A stretch of 64,000 nucleotides of DNA from Anaerolineaceae bacterium (GCA_029975475.1 JARKPB010000003.1:346924-410923), one strand, 5' to 3'. Shown: positions 9,248 through 18,904, numbered from the stretch's first letter. A program made the numbers and translations. The notes: generated by a model from the letters alone, not told the origin.

Positions 9248-9579
9248 GCTTCCAGCTTACCCGGGCGGTCAGCGCTTGCCAATCCCCCCTCAGGCGGGGA
9301 AACGGGCCGGGTCAGGGGGTTGGCCAGGGCTGGGGGCCGCGCCGGACGGGTGGGCTACCGGTGGGGGATAAGGAAGCCCGGCGGGCCTTGAGGGGGCGCA
9401 GCCGGGTATATAATCATTTCAGATAAGCAGAAGCAATGGAAGAAAGGATCGGGGGGGGTGTCACCCGGGTCTGCTGGCAATCCGGGCAGCGCCCCGGGTG
9501 ACCGGGGGATGAATCAATCAGCAGCTTTACAGCCGTTCTCAACCCCCGGGCAAGTCTGCTGAAACGGGAGGGAGTGACG
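9248..9579 (+). promoter_or_regulatory. Intergenic region with promoter and structured leader
   Basis: About 330 bases between two divergent genes. On the + strand, TTGAGG (9388-9393), 15 bases and TATAAT (9409-9414) form a plausible promoter. Its transcript would have a leader of about 160 bases containing an inverted repeat of ten bases, GTCACCCGGG (9460-9469) and its complement (9493-9502), with a further GC-rich loop. A run of eight G lies at 9451-9458. The part next to 9248 is GC-rich and should hold the promoter of the polymerase operon, but I see no clear hexamers there. Confidence 0.5.
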
Positions 9580-10131
9580 ATGAAAGACGCAGCGATAGAA
9601 ATCCGGCAAGTTTTGCAACGCTTTCAGGATGGCTATGTAGCCCGGGATATCCACAAACTGGATGAATTTATGCAGCTCTTTGTGCCCGGGATGGAGGCGG
9701 AGCTGATCGGGATTGGTGCATCTGCCCGCAATCAGCATGAATGGTTTGAAGGAGCCGAACGAATCCGTGAAATTGTTGAATCGGACTGGAAGTACTGGGG
9801 GGATGTCCGGCTGGGCGTTGATGAAGCCAAGATCACTGTCAATGGTGAGGTAGCATGGTTATCAACCGTCGGAACCCTCCTTCAAACCAATCACATCCAT
9901 TCTGACGAGGTAACCGAGAGCACTTTGCAGCAGATGAAAGAGATGTTGGATGACCCAACGCTGACCCCCCGGGCTCGTTTGGTTGAAACGGCCCATTTTG
10001 GAGTTCGCCGGTGGAGAGAAAGGGAAAAACCAGAGGGATTCCCCTGGCCCTTTGTTTTTACAGCCGTTCTGGTCAAACAAGAGAACCAGTGGCGCTTCCA
10101 CACCATTCATTGGTCCATGCCGGTTGACTGA
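9580..10131 (+). CDS. SnoaL/NTF2-like protein (DUF4440 type)
   Basis: 183-residue cystatin-like alpha+beta barrel candidate. The N-terminal helix 'AIEIRQVLQRFQDGYVARDI' with a 'LDEFMQLF' segment, then 'ITVNGEVAWLSTVGTL' and a C-terminal strand pair 'FTAVLVKQENQWRFHTIHWS', match the order of SnoaL_3/DUF4440 proteins. The ATG at 9580 is chosen over GTG 9574 because GGGAGGGA (9566-9573) is six bases upstream of it. Such folds act as small-molecule enzymes or stress-related binding proteins; no catalytic residues point to a specific reaction here. It stands alone behind a structured leader. Confidence 0.75.
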   Translation: MKDAAIEIRQVLQRFQDGYVARDIHKLDEFMQLFVPGMEAELIGIGASARNQHEWFEGAERIREIVESDWKYWGDVRLGVDEAKITVNGEVAWLSTVGTLLQTNHIHSDEVTESTLQQMKEMLDDPTLTPRARLVETAHFGVRRWREREKPEGFPWPFVFTAVLVKQENQWRFHTIHWSMPVD

Positions 10132-10171
10132 GCAAGGCGCGCCGCTGATAACCGCAGCAAACCCGTACATA

Positions 10172-10852
10172 ATGAGCCGCATCTACATCCCCACCACTTC
10201 CGAAGAAGATTGGCGTCTGTTTCTCGCCGAGCCGGAGAAACCATGGCGTTCCGGCTGTTCGGCCAAAGAACTGGCTGAATGCTGGCAGCAAGCCAATGGG
10301 TTTCCCGCGGAGCTACAGCGGATGTTTGCCACTTGCGCTGAACCGGTCTTGCGCGAATTGGAACTGCTGCTGGCCATCCCGGAATACCCGGTGGACCTGA
10401 CCGACGGCAGGCGTCCCTCTCAAACCGATCTGTTCGTCCTGGCGCGCGCCAAAGACGGCCGGCTGGCCTGCATCATGGTCGAAGGCAGGGTGTCAGAGCC
10501 GTTTGGCGAGACACTGGAAGCCTGGCTCAAAGGCGCATCCGCAGGCAAGCGCAAGCGCCTGGACATCCTCTGCCAGGTACTGGGCTTGCGCTGTCCACCG
10601 CTCGCGCACCTCCGTTACCAGCTGTTCCACCGGACAGCCTCGGCGATCCTGGAGGCGAACCGGTTCAACGCCGAATACGCGATCATGATTGTGCATTCGT
10701 TCAGCCCAACGCACCGGCGGTTTTCGGATTACCAGGAATTTTTGAACCTTTTTGGAGTTGAAAGTACAATTAACACACTGGTCGAGCTGCCTGCGGTTGA
10801 GGGCCGTCGGGTTTTTACCGGTTGGGCGGTGGGGCAGCCGCGAGTGGGGTGA
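10172..10852 (+). CDS. DUF6946-like protein, possible PD-(D/E)XK fold
   Basis: 226 residues. The start MSRIYIPTTSEEDWRLFLAE at 10172 is chosen because the upstream in-frame part overlaps the preceding gene and has no family character. The segment QTDLFVLARAKDGRLACIMVEGRVSEPFGETLEAW has the spacing of an acidic residue, a hydrophobic strand and E-x-R/K seen in PD-(D/E)XK nuclease-like domains, and the N-terminus resembles proteins I recall as DUF6946. Function is unknown. No toxin, methylase or transposon gene is adjacent, so a nuclease role is a guess. Confidence 0.65.
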   Translation: MSRIYIPTTSEEDWRLFLAEPEKPWRSGCSAKELAECWQQANGFPAELQRMFATCAEPVLRELELLLAIPEYPVDLTDGRRPSQTDLFVLARAKDGRLACIMVEGRVSEPFGETLEAWLKGASAGKRKRLDILCQVLGLRCPPLAHLRYQLFHRTASAILEANRFNAEYAIMIVHSFSPTHRRFSDYQEFLNLFGVESTINTLVELPAVEGRRVFTGWAVGQPRVG

Positions 10853-10950
10853 GATTTCATCAAAAGAAATCCCGCTGAGTCTTGTTTGATCAATTTCAGC
10901 CGCAAGAGTCGAGAAGAAAAAGCGAACAGGGTTTTCAGGACAGGGGAGTT

Positions 10951-11754
10951 ATGGACCACGATCATCCAGTCACATGGTTAGAAGCCGTGCTTATCAGAGC
11001 CCAAACGGAACGATGGTGCACCACGCCGCACTGCACAACATGCGGTAGTATGACTTTTAAGATGGCGTACTGGTCCGCGGCAGCCCGGCAGGCAGGCGTG
11101 CGTGTTTGGATCAGTCCAAATCAAACCCCGAGAGACTTTTTAGCTGCTTTAACATCTGCCGAACTAGAATAAGTCGTCCGCACGCTTGTTGATGGTCTTC
11201 GCGAACTGCCCGAAAAATGGGCCGACTCAGCAGCGGTCAGCACAATCTTAAGTGATATCGATCCGCCGTTCCTCAAGTTTGGCGTGCCAATTGCTTTGAA
11301 AAAAACATTGGGCAACAGCCCGGCCGGCGAGGAACTGGCTTTTATGCTGGAATATGAAAAAAGCAGAAGAGAAGCAAGAAGGCAGTGGGAAATCTACAAC
11401 AGTCCGGAGGCGGCTGAAGAACGGAAGCGGATAAAACGAGAGAAGAAGGCAAAAGAACATGCTCTCCGTCAGGCGAAAACGCTTCAAAAGAATGCGGAAC
11501 GCCTGGAGATGCTGTCAGCCCTTACCCTCCTCTCTCCCAAAGAACGTCTTTCGAGATTTGCCCTGGATACAAAACTCAATTTGGACAGCATCACCCCCGA
11601 GTTGATACCGGCGGATGAAAATTGCCTGACAGGCTGGAATCAATCAGAAGCGAGGGCACTCATCACGCGGATTGGGCGAAGAAAAGGCTCATGGGGCCGC
11701 CTGCGGCGGTTCATTGAACATTGGCTGACAACCGCCGAAGAAAAAGCTGACTGA
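10951..11754 (+). pseudogene. Uncharacterised Cys/His-motif protein interrupted by TAA
   Basis: One reading frame runs from ATG 10951, preceded by AGGGGAG, to the stop at 11752-11754, but an in-frame TAA at 11170-11172 cuts it after 73 codons. Translation continues sensibly past the stop (VVRTLVDGLRELPEKWADSA) into a region starting at 11284 with a long charged coiled coil and a C-terminal WNQSEARALITRIGRRKGSW segment. The N-terminal piece has a WCTTPHCTTCGSM motif, a possible metal site. One CAA-to-TAA change would explain the break. The family is not recognised. It is either a young pseudogene, a sequencing error or two separate products. Confidence 0.6.
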
Positions 11755-12085
11755 TTGGCGTTCAAACCATTGCGTCCCGCAGCTGTAAGCGAAAGTAGCA
11801 GCCTGACCAGCAGGGTCTACTCACAGACAAAGAGGATCAATCACAGATCATTTGGCAGCCCGGCACACGCGGCTCAATTCCCTGGCTGTCCATCATTGTT
11901 CAAGTACCTTTACGGTTTTCTGGCTAAAGGCGTTTCAAATTGTTCCCCGGGAGGAATTCTTACAGGTCCGCTTTTGTGTTTTCTTGTTGATTTCACGACC
12001 ATTACGGGTGGCCTGGAAGTTATTCAGGCTAAATCAAAACAGCAATTTCGCGATGTCCTAACGCTCAGGAAAAAAGTTGTATTGT
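11755..12085. other. Intergenic stretch without a supported gene
   Basis: About 330 bases between two convergent genes. An open frame runs through it on the + strand into the end of the Nramp gene, but it has no ribosome site, no recognisable domain and mixed composition. I see no tRNA, strong hairpin or repeat in it. Confidence 0.4.
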
Positions 12086-14368
12086 TCATGCGCCTGCAAA
12101 GAAAGTTTGCGCCAGCAAGAAGACATTCAAAGCCAGAATGATGGCTGTGGTAATCCACGCAAGAATTGAAACAAAAGGCGAATTTTTAAATTCCCCCATA
12201 ATTTGGCGGTTGCTGGTAAATAATACAAGCGGCACCATCGCAAAAGGCAGTTGAAACGAAAGGCTGACCTGAGAAAGTATCAGAATCATTAATGGATTCA
12301 AACCCAGCCCAATAATCACCAAAGAAGGTATCATAGTAATCGCCCTTCTCAGCCACACATTAATGTGTTGGTGTATAAAGCCTTCCATGATGACCTGTCC
12401 TGCCATGGTCGCTGTGGTTGAAGAAGATAAACCGGAAGCAAGAAGAGCGATAGCAAAAGCTGTCCCAGCCCAAGGTCCAAGTAAGGGCGTCAGGGTTTGA
12501 TGGGCAGCTTCCAGGGAATATTCATGTAAACGCCCCCCTGAAAACGCTGCTGCAGACATAATTAAAATCGCGGCATTGACAAAAAAAGCTCCGTTAAGGG
12601 CCACAAACGAATCCATGATTGCCAGCCGGTAAACAGAATGTTTTTTCTTTATCGAATCGTTTTTACGAACGCGCGTCTGGATCAGCGCACTGTGCAGATA
12701 CAGGTTATGGGGCATTACTGTAGCCCCTATGATCCCAACCGCAACCAGGGTAGCGCCGGCAGGTAATGATGGGATCAGCAATCCGCGGGCAATTTGCGGC
12801 CAGTCTGGTTTTGAGAGCCAGATTTCTGTCATATACATCAGGCCAATCACCGCGATTAAACCAACAATTGCCAATTCCAGCTTACGAAAGCCGTAACGTT
12901 CGAGCAGTAAAATTAAAGATATAACCCCGCCGGTTAGAAGCGCCGCTGGAAAGAGAGGGATGCCAAAGAGCAGATTGAAGCCGACCGCTCCCCCCAAAAA
13001 CTCGGCCAAATCAGTGGCAATGGCTGCCAGTTCAGCTGTCACCCACAGCATGACACTCAACCACTTTGGGTATCTGTCGCGGCAAACCTCGGGCAATGAT
13101 TTCCCCGTGGCAATTCCAAGTTTAGCAGAGAGGGTCTGCATCAAAATGGCCATTAAATTGGCCATTAGAATCACCCACAAAAGTTGATAACCGAATCGCG
13201 CGCCGCCCTCAATATCCGTTCCCCAGTTACCAGGGTCCATATAGCCCACACTAATCAGGAAAGCCGGGCCAAAAAACAAGAAAGCCCTTTTCAGAACAGT
13301 TCGACTCCCATAACGGAAAAGAAGTTCTTTAAAATGTTCGAATTCTTCCTGCAGCCAGGGTTTATGCGGCAGGGGAAATTCACGAACAGTCAGGGCATCC
13401 ACTTGAATTTGGTTTGCCTGGACACGGGTTAACGGGATGACATGCTGATTTAGTTGAAAAAATACCGGATCGCCCAGTGGATCAGCGCGGATGGCCGCGA
13501 TTTCTGCGCCTTCACAGAGTCCTGCCTTTTCGAGCGTCTGATCAATTTTCTGCGTATTTCCCAGATGGAGAATCCTGGCGGCCTGACCAATCTCAATTTC
13601 CGATAAAGGTATCTGCTCAGCCGGCGCTTCGGTTACAAACACAGACGCTGCAGCAGCGGGTGAGAGAGCTATTCGTCGTCTTCCGCTCCACAATAAAACG
13701 CGATTGGGTTCCCTTTCATCGATTTCAACCTGAGCCCCAGGAGTCAGTCCCAGCAGCGCGAGTTGAGAAAAAAGGGCAGCAGGCTCATCTTCAACATGGA
13801 TTACCTGCCCGATTCGCTTCTCTGGCCAGCGATCAAGCGCAATCCCCCCATCAGCCACCCAATAAACCCCATCCCGTTGGGGAATTGGATCCCCATGGGG
13901 ATCGAATTGGGGATTTCCCAATTCATCGGCAAGCCGATCCGCCTCTTCGGGTGAGGTTAGATGTTCACGCCGCATGGCTTCTTCATGCAGCGCGTTAAGG
14001 GCCATACCTTCTTTTTCAGCCAAGTAGCGTTCCCATAAACGATGGGCGCGGATCAATTCGATCGCCCTCCGTTCACCCGGAGGTAATATCAAAAGATCTT
14101 CACCGTCAACGGTAATCCATTTTCTGCGAACCATCTCTTCAATGATTGCAGGTAAGCGCGCGGGCTGAAGTTCTGCCCCGCGCACCAGCTCGAAACGTTT
14201 CACTGGGGATTTTTGGCGCGAAAGGTGGTATAGGACTTTCAATGCATCTTCAGCGACTTCATCCAAACCTAAAATCACCCGCCGGTTTCGCCGCCAAAGC
14301 CAGGCAATAAGGACGGTTTGAATGAGTATGATAATGACAAGAACAGCGGTAATGGCGGAAAAATTCAT
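12086..14368 (-). CDS. Nramp metal transporter fused to DtxR/FeoA regulator domains
   Basis: 760-residue fusion. Order: one N-terminal membrane helix (5-25); a winged-helix domain (36-98); a DtxR-type metal-binding dimerisation domain with H109, E113, H128, E135 and H136 in the positions of DtxR H79, E83, H98, E105 and H106 (C102 becomes M132), ending in GNPQFDPHGDPIP; two FeoA/SH3-like domains (about 185-245 and 254-323); and an Nramp transporter (about 355-760). The transporter keeps both metal-binding signatures, DPGN (378-381) and VMPHN (551-555). It should import Mn(II) or Fe(II) with protons. The tethered sensor could gate transport or bind DNA at the membrane; neither is shown. Confidence 0.9.
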   Translation of the reverse strand: MNFSAITAVLVIIILIQTVLIAWLWRRNRRVILGLDEVAEDALKVLYHLSRQKSPVKRFELVRGAELQPARLPAIIEEMVRRKWITVDGEDLLILPPGERRAIELIRAHRLWERYLAEKEGMALNALHEEAMRREHLTSPEEADRLADELGNPQFDPHGDPIPQRDGVYWVADGGIALDRWPEKRIGQVIHVEDEPAALFSQLALLGLTPGAQVEIDEREPNRVLLWSGRRRIALSPAAAASVFVTEAPAEQIPLSEIEIGQAARILHLGNTQKIDQTLEKAGLCEGAEIAAIRADPLGDPVFFQLNQHVIPLTRVQANQIQVDALTVREFPLPHKPWLQEEFEHFKELLFRYGSRTVLKRAFLFFGPAFLISVGYMDPGNWGTDIEGGARFGYQLLWVILMANLMAILMQTLSAKLGIATGKSLPEVCRDRYPKWLSVMLWVTAELAAIATDLAEFLGGAVGFNLLFGIPLFPAALLTGGVISLILLLERYGFRKLELAIVGLIAVIGLMYMTEIWLSKPDWPQIARGLLIPSLPAGATLVAVGIIGATVMPHNLYLHSALIQTRVRKNDSIKKKHSVYRLAIMDSFVALNGAFFVNAAILIMSAAAFSGGRLHEYSLEAAHQTLTPLLGPWAGTAFAIALLASGLSSSTTATMAGQVIMEGFIHQHINVWLRRAITMIPSLVIIGLGLNPLMILILSQVSLSFQLPFAMVPLVLFTSNRQIMGEFKNSPFVSILAWITTAIILALNVFLLAQTFFAGA

Positions 14369-14668
14369 GATAATAAAGCCTGATATCAGGACGTTACTGA
14401 TCAGCTACGCTTTTGATGGTGATTATACTACCCAGAAAGGAAGCAAAAAGCAATCAGGAGCAGGTCCTTTCTGATGAAGATGGATACATTTCTCGCTTCA
14501 TGGCGGTGATTTGAGGGAGCTGACAGGTTTAGTGGTCCCTGGTTCTTGCTGCCTGGCCTCTTGCGCACAATCCTGTGATTGACGATCATTATCAGGGGCA
14601 GGATCAGACACCCAAAACGCTGATTCATGCTCCCCTATCGCTGATCGCCACCCCCCTGTATTCAGCAG
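14369..14668 (-). promoter_or_regulatory. Upstream region of the Nramp fusion gene with -10 hexamer
   Basis: 300 bases without a convincing gene. On the minus strand a perfect TATAAT (14427-14422) lies about 55 bases before the start codon, with no good -35 at 17 bases. Further upstream there are AGGGGAG-like and CCCCTGA-like segments that could pair, but no known metal riboswitch could be matched. Confidence 0.45.
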
Positions 14669-17032
14669 TTATAAGTGAATTGTTTGAAACACTTTGATTT
14701 TTATTCGATCGACAAGGAACAGGTAAAGCACCACAACCGCCAGCACAATCAAAATCAATATAAACGGAATTGCGGATAACAAAATCCCCTGTGTCGCGAG
14801 AATACTCACCAGAACAATATCAAGCAATGTCCCGATCAGCATCCACCGGCTGGGAATGGAATTCCAAAAATGATGCCGTTCTCTAACCAGATACACATTC
14901 GCCTGTCCGGTAAAAACCAACATCACGAACATTAAAGTTTGCAGCTGCTCAATCGGTAGATGCAGCAGGATTTTTGCGGCATAAAAAAAGCCAAAGGAAA
15001 GCAGCAATACCGGCAAGGCGAGGATCAAAGCGATTTTCATCAACGAAAAAACATTCCAACGGTCTGGCTTTGAAGAAGCCGTAACGCGGTCGGTCGCGAT
15101 GGACATTGTGATGAAATCGTTGGCAAACAACAGCAGCACAATTTGCAGAGGTGTAATCACAAATTCTCCGGATAGGATAAAACCCAAACTTAGAAAGAGG
15201 GCGATTTGAAAGGTTTTTATAATTTTATTAAGCGTATAGGTCAGCATGCGCTGATATATTTCCCGACTGGTTTTGACCGCGCTGACAATATTCTTCAACC
15301 CCGGGGTTGTTAAGATCAAACTGGCGGCCGCTTTGGCGACATCCGTGGCGCTGGCGACGGCAATTCCAACTTCAGCCTGTTTCAAGGCGGGAGCGTCATT
15401 CACGCCGTCTCCGGTCATTCCAACCACATGGCCGCCCTGTTGAAGTCGTTGCACCAGGTGGATTTTATCTTCAGGAAAAACCCCGGCAAAAATATCACAG
15501 GAAACATTCCCAGAGTTTTGGGAGTCCTTAATCTTCTCAGCTGTGCAGACGGGTCCAGAAATTCCAACCTGCCGGGCAATCGCCTGGGCAGTTTCAGCAT
15601 CATCACCGGTAACCATTAATACCCGGATACCCGATTTCATCAAGGACTGTATCAAGTCTTTCGAATCGGCTCTTGGGGCATCCTGCAGACCGACCAGGCC
15701 CGCAAGGTCTGGGCGCTCATGCTCTTTCCCCACAGCTACTGCCAAAACGCGAAAACCTTTGGCAGCGAACTCGCGAACCTCCTCTTCAACCGCGCCGCCA
15801 TACCCGCTCAATCCGGCCAGGGTCAGGGGAGCGCCTTTCATCACATTCAAAACAGTTCCATCCGGCTGGCGAATTAATGCCTCAGAACGCTTCTTTTCGG
15901 GTTCGAATGGAGTGAAATGAATCACCTGATCTGAAGGGTCAGGCCTTTTTTGTTGGGCGGCACGGAGAATGGCAATATCCAGCGGATCCTGGGTGGCTTC
16001 ATCTGAAGCCAGAGCGGCGAATCGAAGGACATCATCCGGAGAAAATGGAGCATACGCTTTGACTGCCGCGAGAGTTAGCTGATTTTCAGTCAGCGTGCCC
16101 GTTTTATCGCTTGCCAGCACATCCATTGACGCGGCTTCTTCAATCGCAGACAGACGGGAGACCAGCACGCCGTTGCGGGCGAGTTCAGCCGCGCCCAGAG
16201 CAGTCGCCAGGGTAAACATTGCCGGTAAAGCCACTGGCACAGAAGCCACTAACAGGATCAAAATAAACGGTAATATCGTGTGCCAGGGGATTTGAAGAAG
16301 CAGTGAATAAACCGCCACAATCAAGGCAAGGGCTACATCCGCTATAACAAGGTATTTGACAATCGAAAACACAACCGTTTCCAAATGGCTGGCTGTTTTC
16401 GCCGACCGGACTAGCTCTGCTGTCTTTCCAAATTTGGTCTGCGAACCGGTGGCAAGAACTTCAGCGGTGGCTTCACCCCGTTTGATGACGACGCCGGCGT
16501 AAGCCACCTGCCCTGGTCCGCCATCAACCGGTTCAGATTCACCCGTTAAACTGGATTGATCCATTTGGATCTGGCCAGCGATCAGTTTGCTGTCCGCCGG
16601 CACCAGATCGCCCATCCGCAGATGGACCACATCCCCGGGCACCAGATGGTCGGCTGGCAGCAATTGCCATTTTCCATCGCGTAAGACGCGCGCCTGTACA
16701 GATAATTTTTTACGCAGTAAATCCAGCGCGCTTTGGGCATGATATTCCTGAAAAAAACTCATCCCCGCATTAAACAGCAGCAAGGATCCAATAATGATAC
16801 CTTCTGTGGTTTTGCCAAGATAGAGCTCCAGTAAGACGGTTATTTCCAACATCCACGGAATTGGGCCCCAGAATTTCCTCAAGAACAAAATAATCGGGCT
16901 TTTTTTGGAAGTCTGAACCGCATTGAGACCATATTGTTTTAATCGCGCGGCCGCTTCAGAGGTGGATAAACCCACCGCTTCCGGATGATTTTCCCCCAAA
17001 CTCAATGGAGATTGCTGGCTTGTAGATATCAT
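14669..17032 (-). CDS. Plasma-membrane-type H+-exporting P-type ATPase (P3A)
   Basis: 787 residues, the length of prokaryotic P3A ATPases. An N-terminal cation-ATPase domain (LSTSEAAARLKQYGLNAV) is followed by M1-M2, the actuator domain with SLTGESEPV, M3-M4 with VASVPVALPAM, the phosphorylation site DKTGTLT (D309), a nucleotide domain, the hinge MTGDGVNDAPAL and six C-terminal helices. It pumps protons out with ATP. AGGAAG lies just upstream of the ATG. It is downstream of the MprF-like gene (62 bases), and an MgtA-like ATPase lies before that, so this ATPase is part of a cation/acid-stress run of genes. Proton specificity is inferred from the P3A architecture. Confidence 0.9.
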   Translation of the reverse strand: MISTSQQSPLSLGENHPEAVGLSTSEAAARLKQYGLNAVQTSKKSPIILFLRKFWGPIPWMLEITVLLELYLGKTTEGIIIGSLLLFNAGMSFFQEYHAQSALDLLRKKLSVQARVLRDGKWQLLPADHLVPGDVVHLRMGDLVPADSKLIAGQIQMDQSSLTGESEPVDGGPGQVAYAGVVIKRGEATAEVLATGSQTKFGKTAELVRSAKTASHLETVVFSIVKYLVIADVALALIVAVYSLLLQIPWHTILPFILILLVASVPVALPAMFTLATALGAAELARNGVLVSRLSAIEEAASMDVLASDKTGTLTENQLTLAAVKAYAPFSPDDVLRFAALASDEATQDPLDIAILRAAQQKRPDPSDQVIHFTPFEPEKKRSEALIRQPDGTVLNVMKGAPLTLAGLSGYGGAVEEEVREFAAKGFRVLAVAVGKEHERPDLAGLVGLQDAPRADSKDLIQSLMKSGIRVLMVTGDDAETAQAIARQVGISGPVCTAEKIKDSQNSGNVSCDIFAGVFPEDKIHLVQRLQQGGHVVGMTGDGVNDAPALKQAEVGIAVASATDVAKAAASLILTTPGLKNIVSAVKTSREIYQRMLTYTLNKIIKTFQIALFLSLGFILSGEFVITPLQIVLLLFANDFITMSIATDRVTASSKPDRWNVFSLMKIALILALPVLLLSFGFFYAAKILLHLPIEQLQTLMFVMLVFTGQANVYLVRERHHFWNSIPSRWMLIGTLLDIVLVSILATQGILLSAIPFILILIVLAVVVLYLFLVDRIKIKVFQTIHL

Positions 17033-17094
17033 GATCTTCCTGCCTTTTCAATGAATTGACCCTTCGCAGAACAGCGATCAGCCCGGCCGGGCGG

Positions 17095-18786
17095 TTAATT
17101 CCAGATGAACTTAAACAGAGAATTCTTTTGAGAATGAACCTTTAGTAAAGTGGTTAGCACCAGAGGCAGGCTGCCCGCGCCAGGGTATACCAGATAACGA
17201 GGTTCCCAGCGGGGATGAAATTTTTCCTTAAAATCATGCAAACCTTTGAAATTATAAAACCGGGATACATACTCCGATAGTTTATGCAGTGCTTGCTCAA
17301 CCCGCGGATCTTCTGGCTTTTCTCCAACCCCCACAACCGCGCTCAAGCCCAGACTAAAACTGGCATATCCCTGTTGTTTTGCCCACTGAAGCATTTTTAC
17401 AAAGAGGAAATCCATCGTGCCGTTGGGCACATCAGGGTAATGGCGCATCAAGTCAAGCGTTAATTCGTTTTTTTGATATTCCGATACCAGATTGGCAAAG
17501 GCGATGATGGACGCGCCGTCTTCAGCCCGGACGACAATTACGTGACTATTACGGATATACTGCTCTTCAAACCAGCCGTCCGAAAAATGCATTTCTCCAC
17601 CATGACGGGATGTCAGCCAGGCATCGCTGATTTCATGCAGCTTGTAAATGATCAGATCATCAATCGGCGGCAAGAGCACCTCGGCGCTGAAGCCTCCCCG
17701 CTCCATTCGACTGACAGCATTTCGAAGATTCTTGTTTTGACTGCCCTCCAGAGAAAATGTCGACAGGTCAACAATCGCTTCATTGCCAATACAGATCACA
17801 TCGAAGCCAAGACTCCGGTAAATCCCCAGATAATCAGGAAGGGTAGACACGAACGCGGGTGTCCAGTCGTTGCGAACACAGAAATCTTTGAAGCGAGCAA
17901 CCGCTTCGAGGATCTGTCCATCCGGCCCTATCGGATCGCCCAGCACCATCGCGCCGCGCCCGCTGACGGCATAGGCAATGACCGTATCTTCACCGCCAAA
18001 AAAGTATGATTTATCCTCAAATAACACCGCCCGCGCCAGAGCAGTGCGCCCGTTTTGACGCACAATTTTTTCAGCCCGCGCTCGTTCCTGCGCTGTGGCG
18101 GGTTGGCGCACCAAGACCGGGCGAATCATCATCGCCAGAGCAAAGCCCAGCGTTCCCATTCCAATGGCATAAATTGAATCGGCAAAATACCGGCCAAAAC
18201 CAGTGATTGGTTGTAATCCCGGATTGTACAGGGCAATCACCATCATCAATGTTTGACGAATCGCTCCCATTAAACTGAAAGGGGTACGAAAATGGCGATC
18301 CAGAAGATAAAAGCCCAGCGTACCGTACAGCAAAGTAAATAAGAGCGCGGCGAAAAACACCACGATCCCTTGTTTGATGGAAGGCGGATCGCTTAACGCG
18401 TGAAAACTGCTGCGGAGAAGAAGCATCATAACCAGCAGACCAAATGAGAGGCTGGCTTCCTCAAAGTCCAACCCTTTAATCAGGTGCGAAAGGATGGAAA
18501 CGCTTAAGACGCTGACCGTTAGAATCCAGGCAAGACGCTTTCGCCGCCATAAACTGCTGGCGAGCAGCAGTAAAGCGAAACCCGCAAATGCAGAGGCCAG
18601 GCGGCTGCCGTAACGGACCTCAAACGGAATGATCTCTCTTAAAAGTGCCAGACGGTCCAACAATGCGGGTTGAACAGCCGAAATGAGGTTGACCATTCCC
18701 GTCACAAAGGTAATCAGCGCGGTTGCCCTTACGCCCCATTTCTCAATTCTTGAAAATTTTCTCGGGCTGATTGAAAATGCCTTCAT
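17095..18786 (-). CDS. MprF-like membrane protein with DUF2156 aminoacyl-lipid synthase domain
   Basis: 563 residues: about six N-terminal membrane helices (to about 225) and a cytoplasmic tandem-GNAT DUF2156 domain ('GRGAMVLGDPIG', 'FVSTLPDYLGIYRSLGF', 'KNLRNAVSRMERGGF', 'NGTMDFLFVKMLQWAKQQGYASFSLGLS', then 'FYNFKGLHDFKEKFHPRWEPRYLVYPG'). This order is that of the catalytic half of MprF/LysX-type enzymes, which transfer an amino acid from aminoacyl-tRNA to phosphatidylglycerol. The flippase half is shorter than in full-length MprF (about 840 residues). It sits between two cation P-type ATPases, consistent with a role in envelope charge and resistance to acid or cationic peptides. The amino acid is not predictable. 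Confidence 0.85.
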   Translation of the reverse strand: MKAFSISPRKFSRIEKWGVRATALITFVTGMVNLISAVQPALLDRLALLREIIPFEVRYGSRLASAFAGFALLLLASSLWRRKRLAWILTVSVLSVSILSHLIKGLDFEEASLSFGLLVMMLLLRSSFHALSDPPSIKQGIVVFFAALLFTLLYGTLGFYLLDRHFRTPFSLMGAIRQTLMMVIALYNPGLQPITGFGRYFADSIYAIGMGTLGFALAMMIRPVLVRQPATAQERARAEKIVRQNGRTALARAVLFEDKSYFFGGEDTVIAYAVSGRGAMVLGDPIGPDGQILEAVARFKDFCVRNDWTPAFVSTLPDYLGIYRSLGFDVICIGNEAIVDLSTFSLEGSQNKNLRNAVSRMERGGFSAEVLLPPIDDLIIYKLHEISDAWLTSRHGGEMHFSDGWFEEQYIRNSHVIVVRAEDGASIIAFANLVSEYQKNELTLDLMRHYPDVPNGTMDFLFVKMLQWAKQQGYASFSLGLSAVVGVGEKPEDPRVEQALHKLSEYVSRFYNFKGLHDFKEKFHPRWEPRYLVYPGAGSLPLVLTTLLKVHSQKNSLFKFIWN

Positions 18787-18904
18787 GATGAGCGCCCTCC
18801 TCTATCCCCTTTTCTTCCTGACAAGATAATCCCGGAGCGAAGAAACCGCTCCTGTCAACAATTTTCCAGGCCAGCCTGTCGGCGCCCAAGCATTAAGCCA
18901 AAAT

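Noticed and set aside
11755..12141. A 128-codon + strand frame after the broken gene
   Set aside because: No ribosome site or domain, and it runs into the 3' end of the Nramp gene on the other strand; looks like noncoding sequence.
14428..14628. 66-codon minus-strand frame in the Nramp upstream region
   Set aside because: No ribosome site or similarity to any family, and it overlaps the likely promoter region.
14369..14668. Possible Mn2+ riboswitch (yybP-ykoY) before the Nramp fusion
   Set aside because: An AGGGGAG segment is present, but the remaining conserved boxes of the manganese riboswitch could not be found in order.
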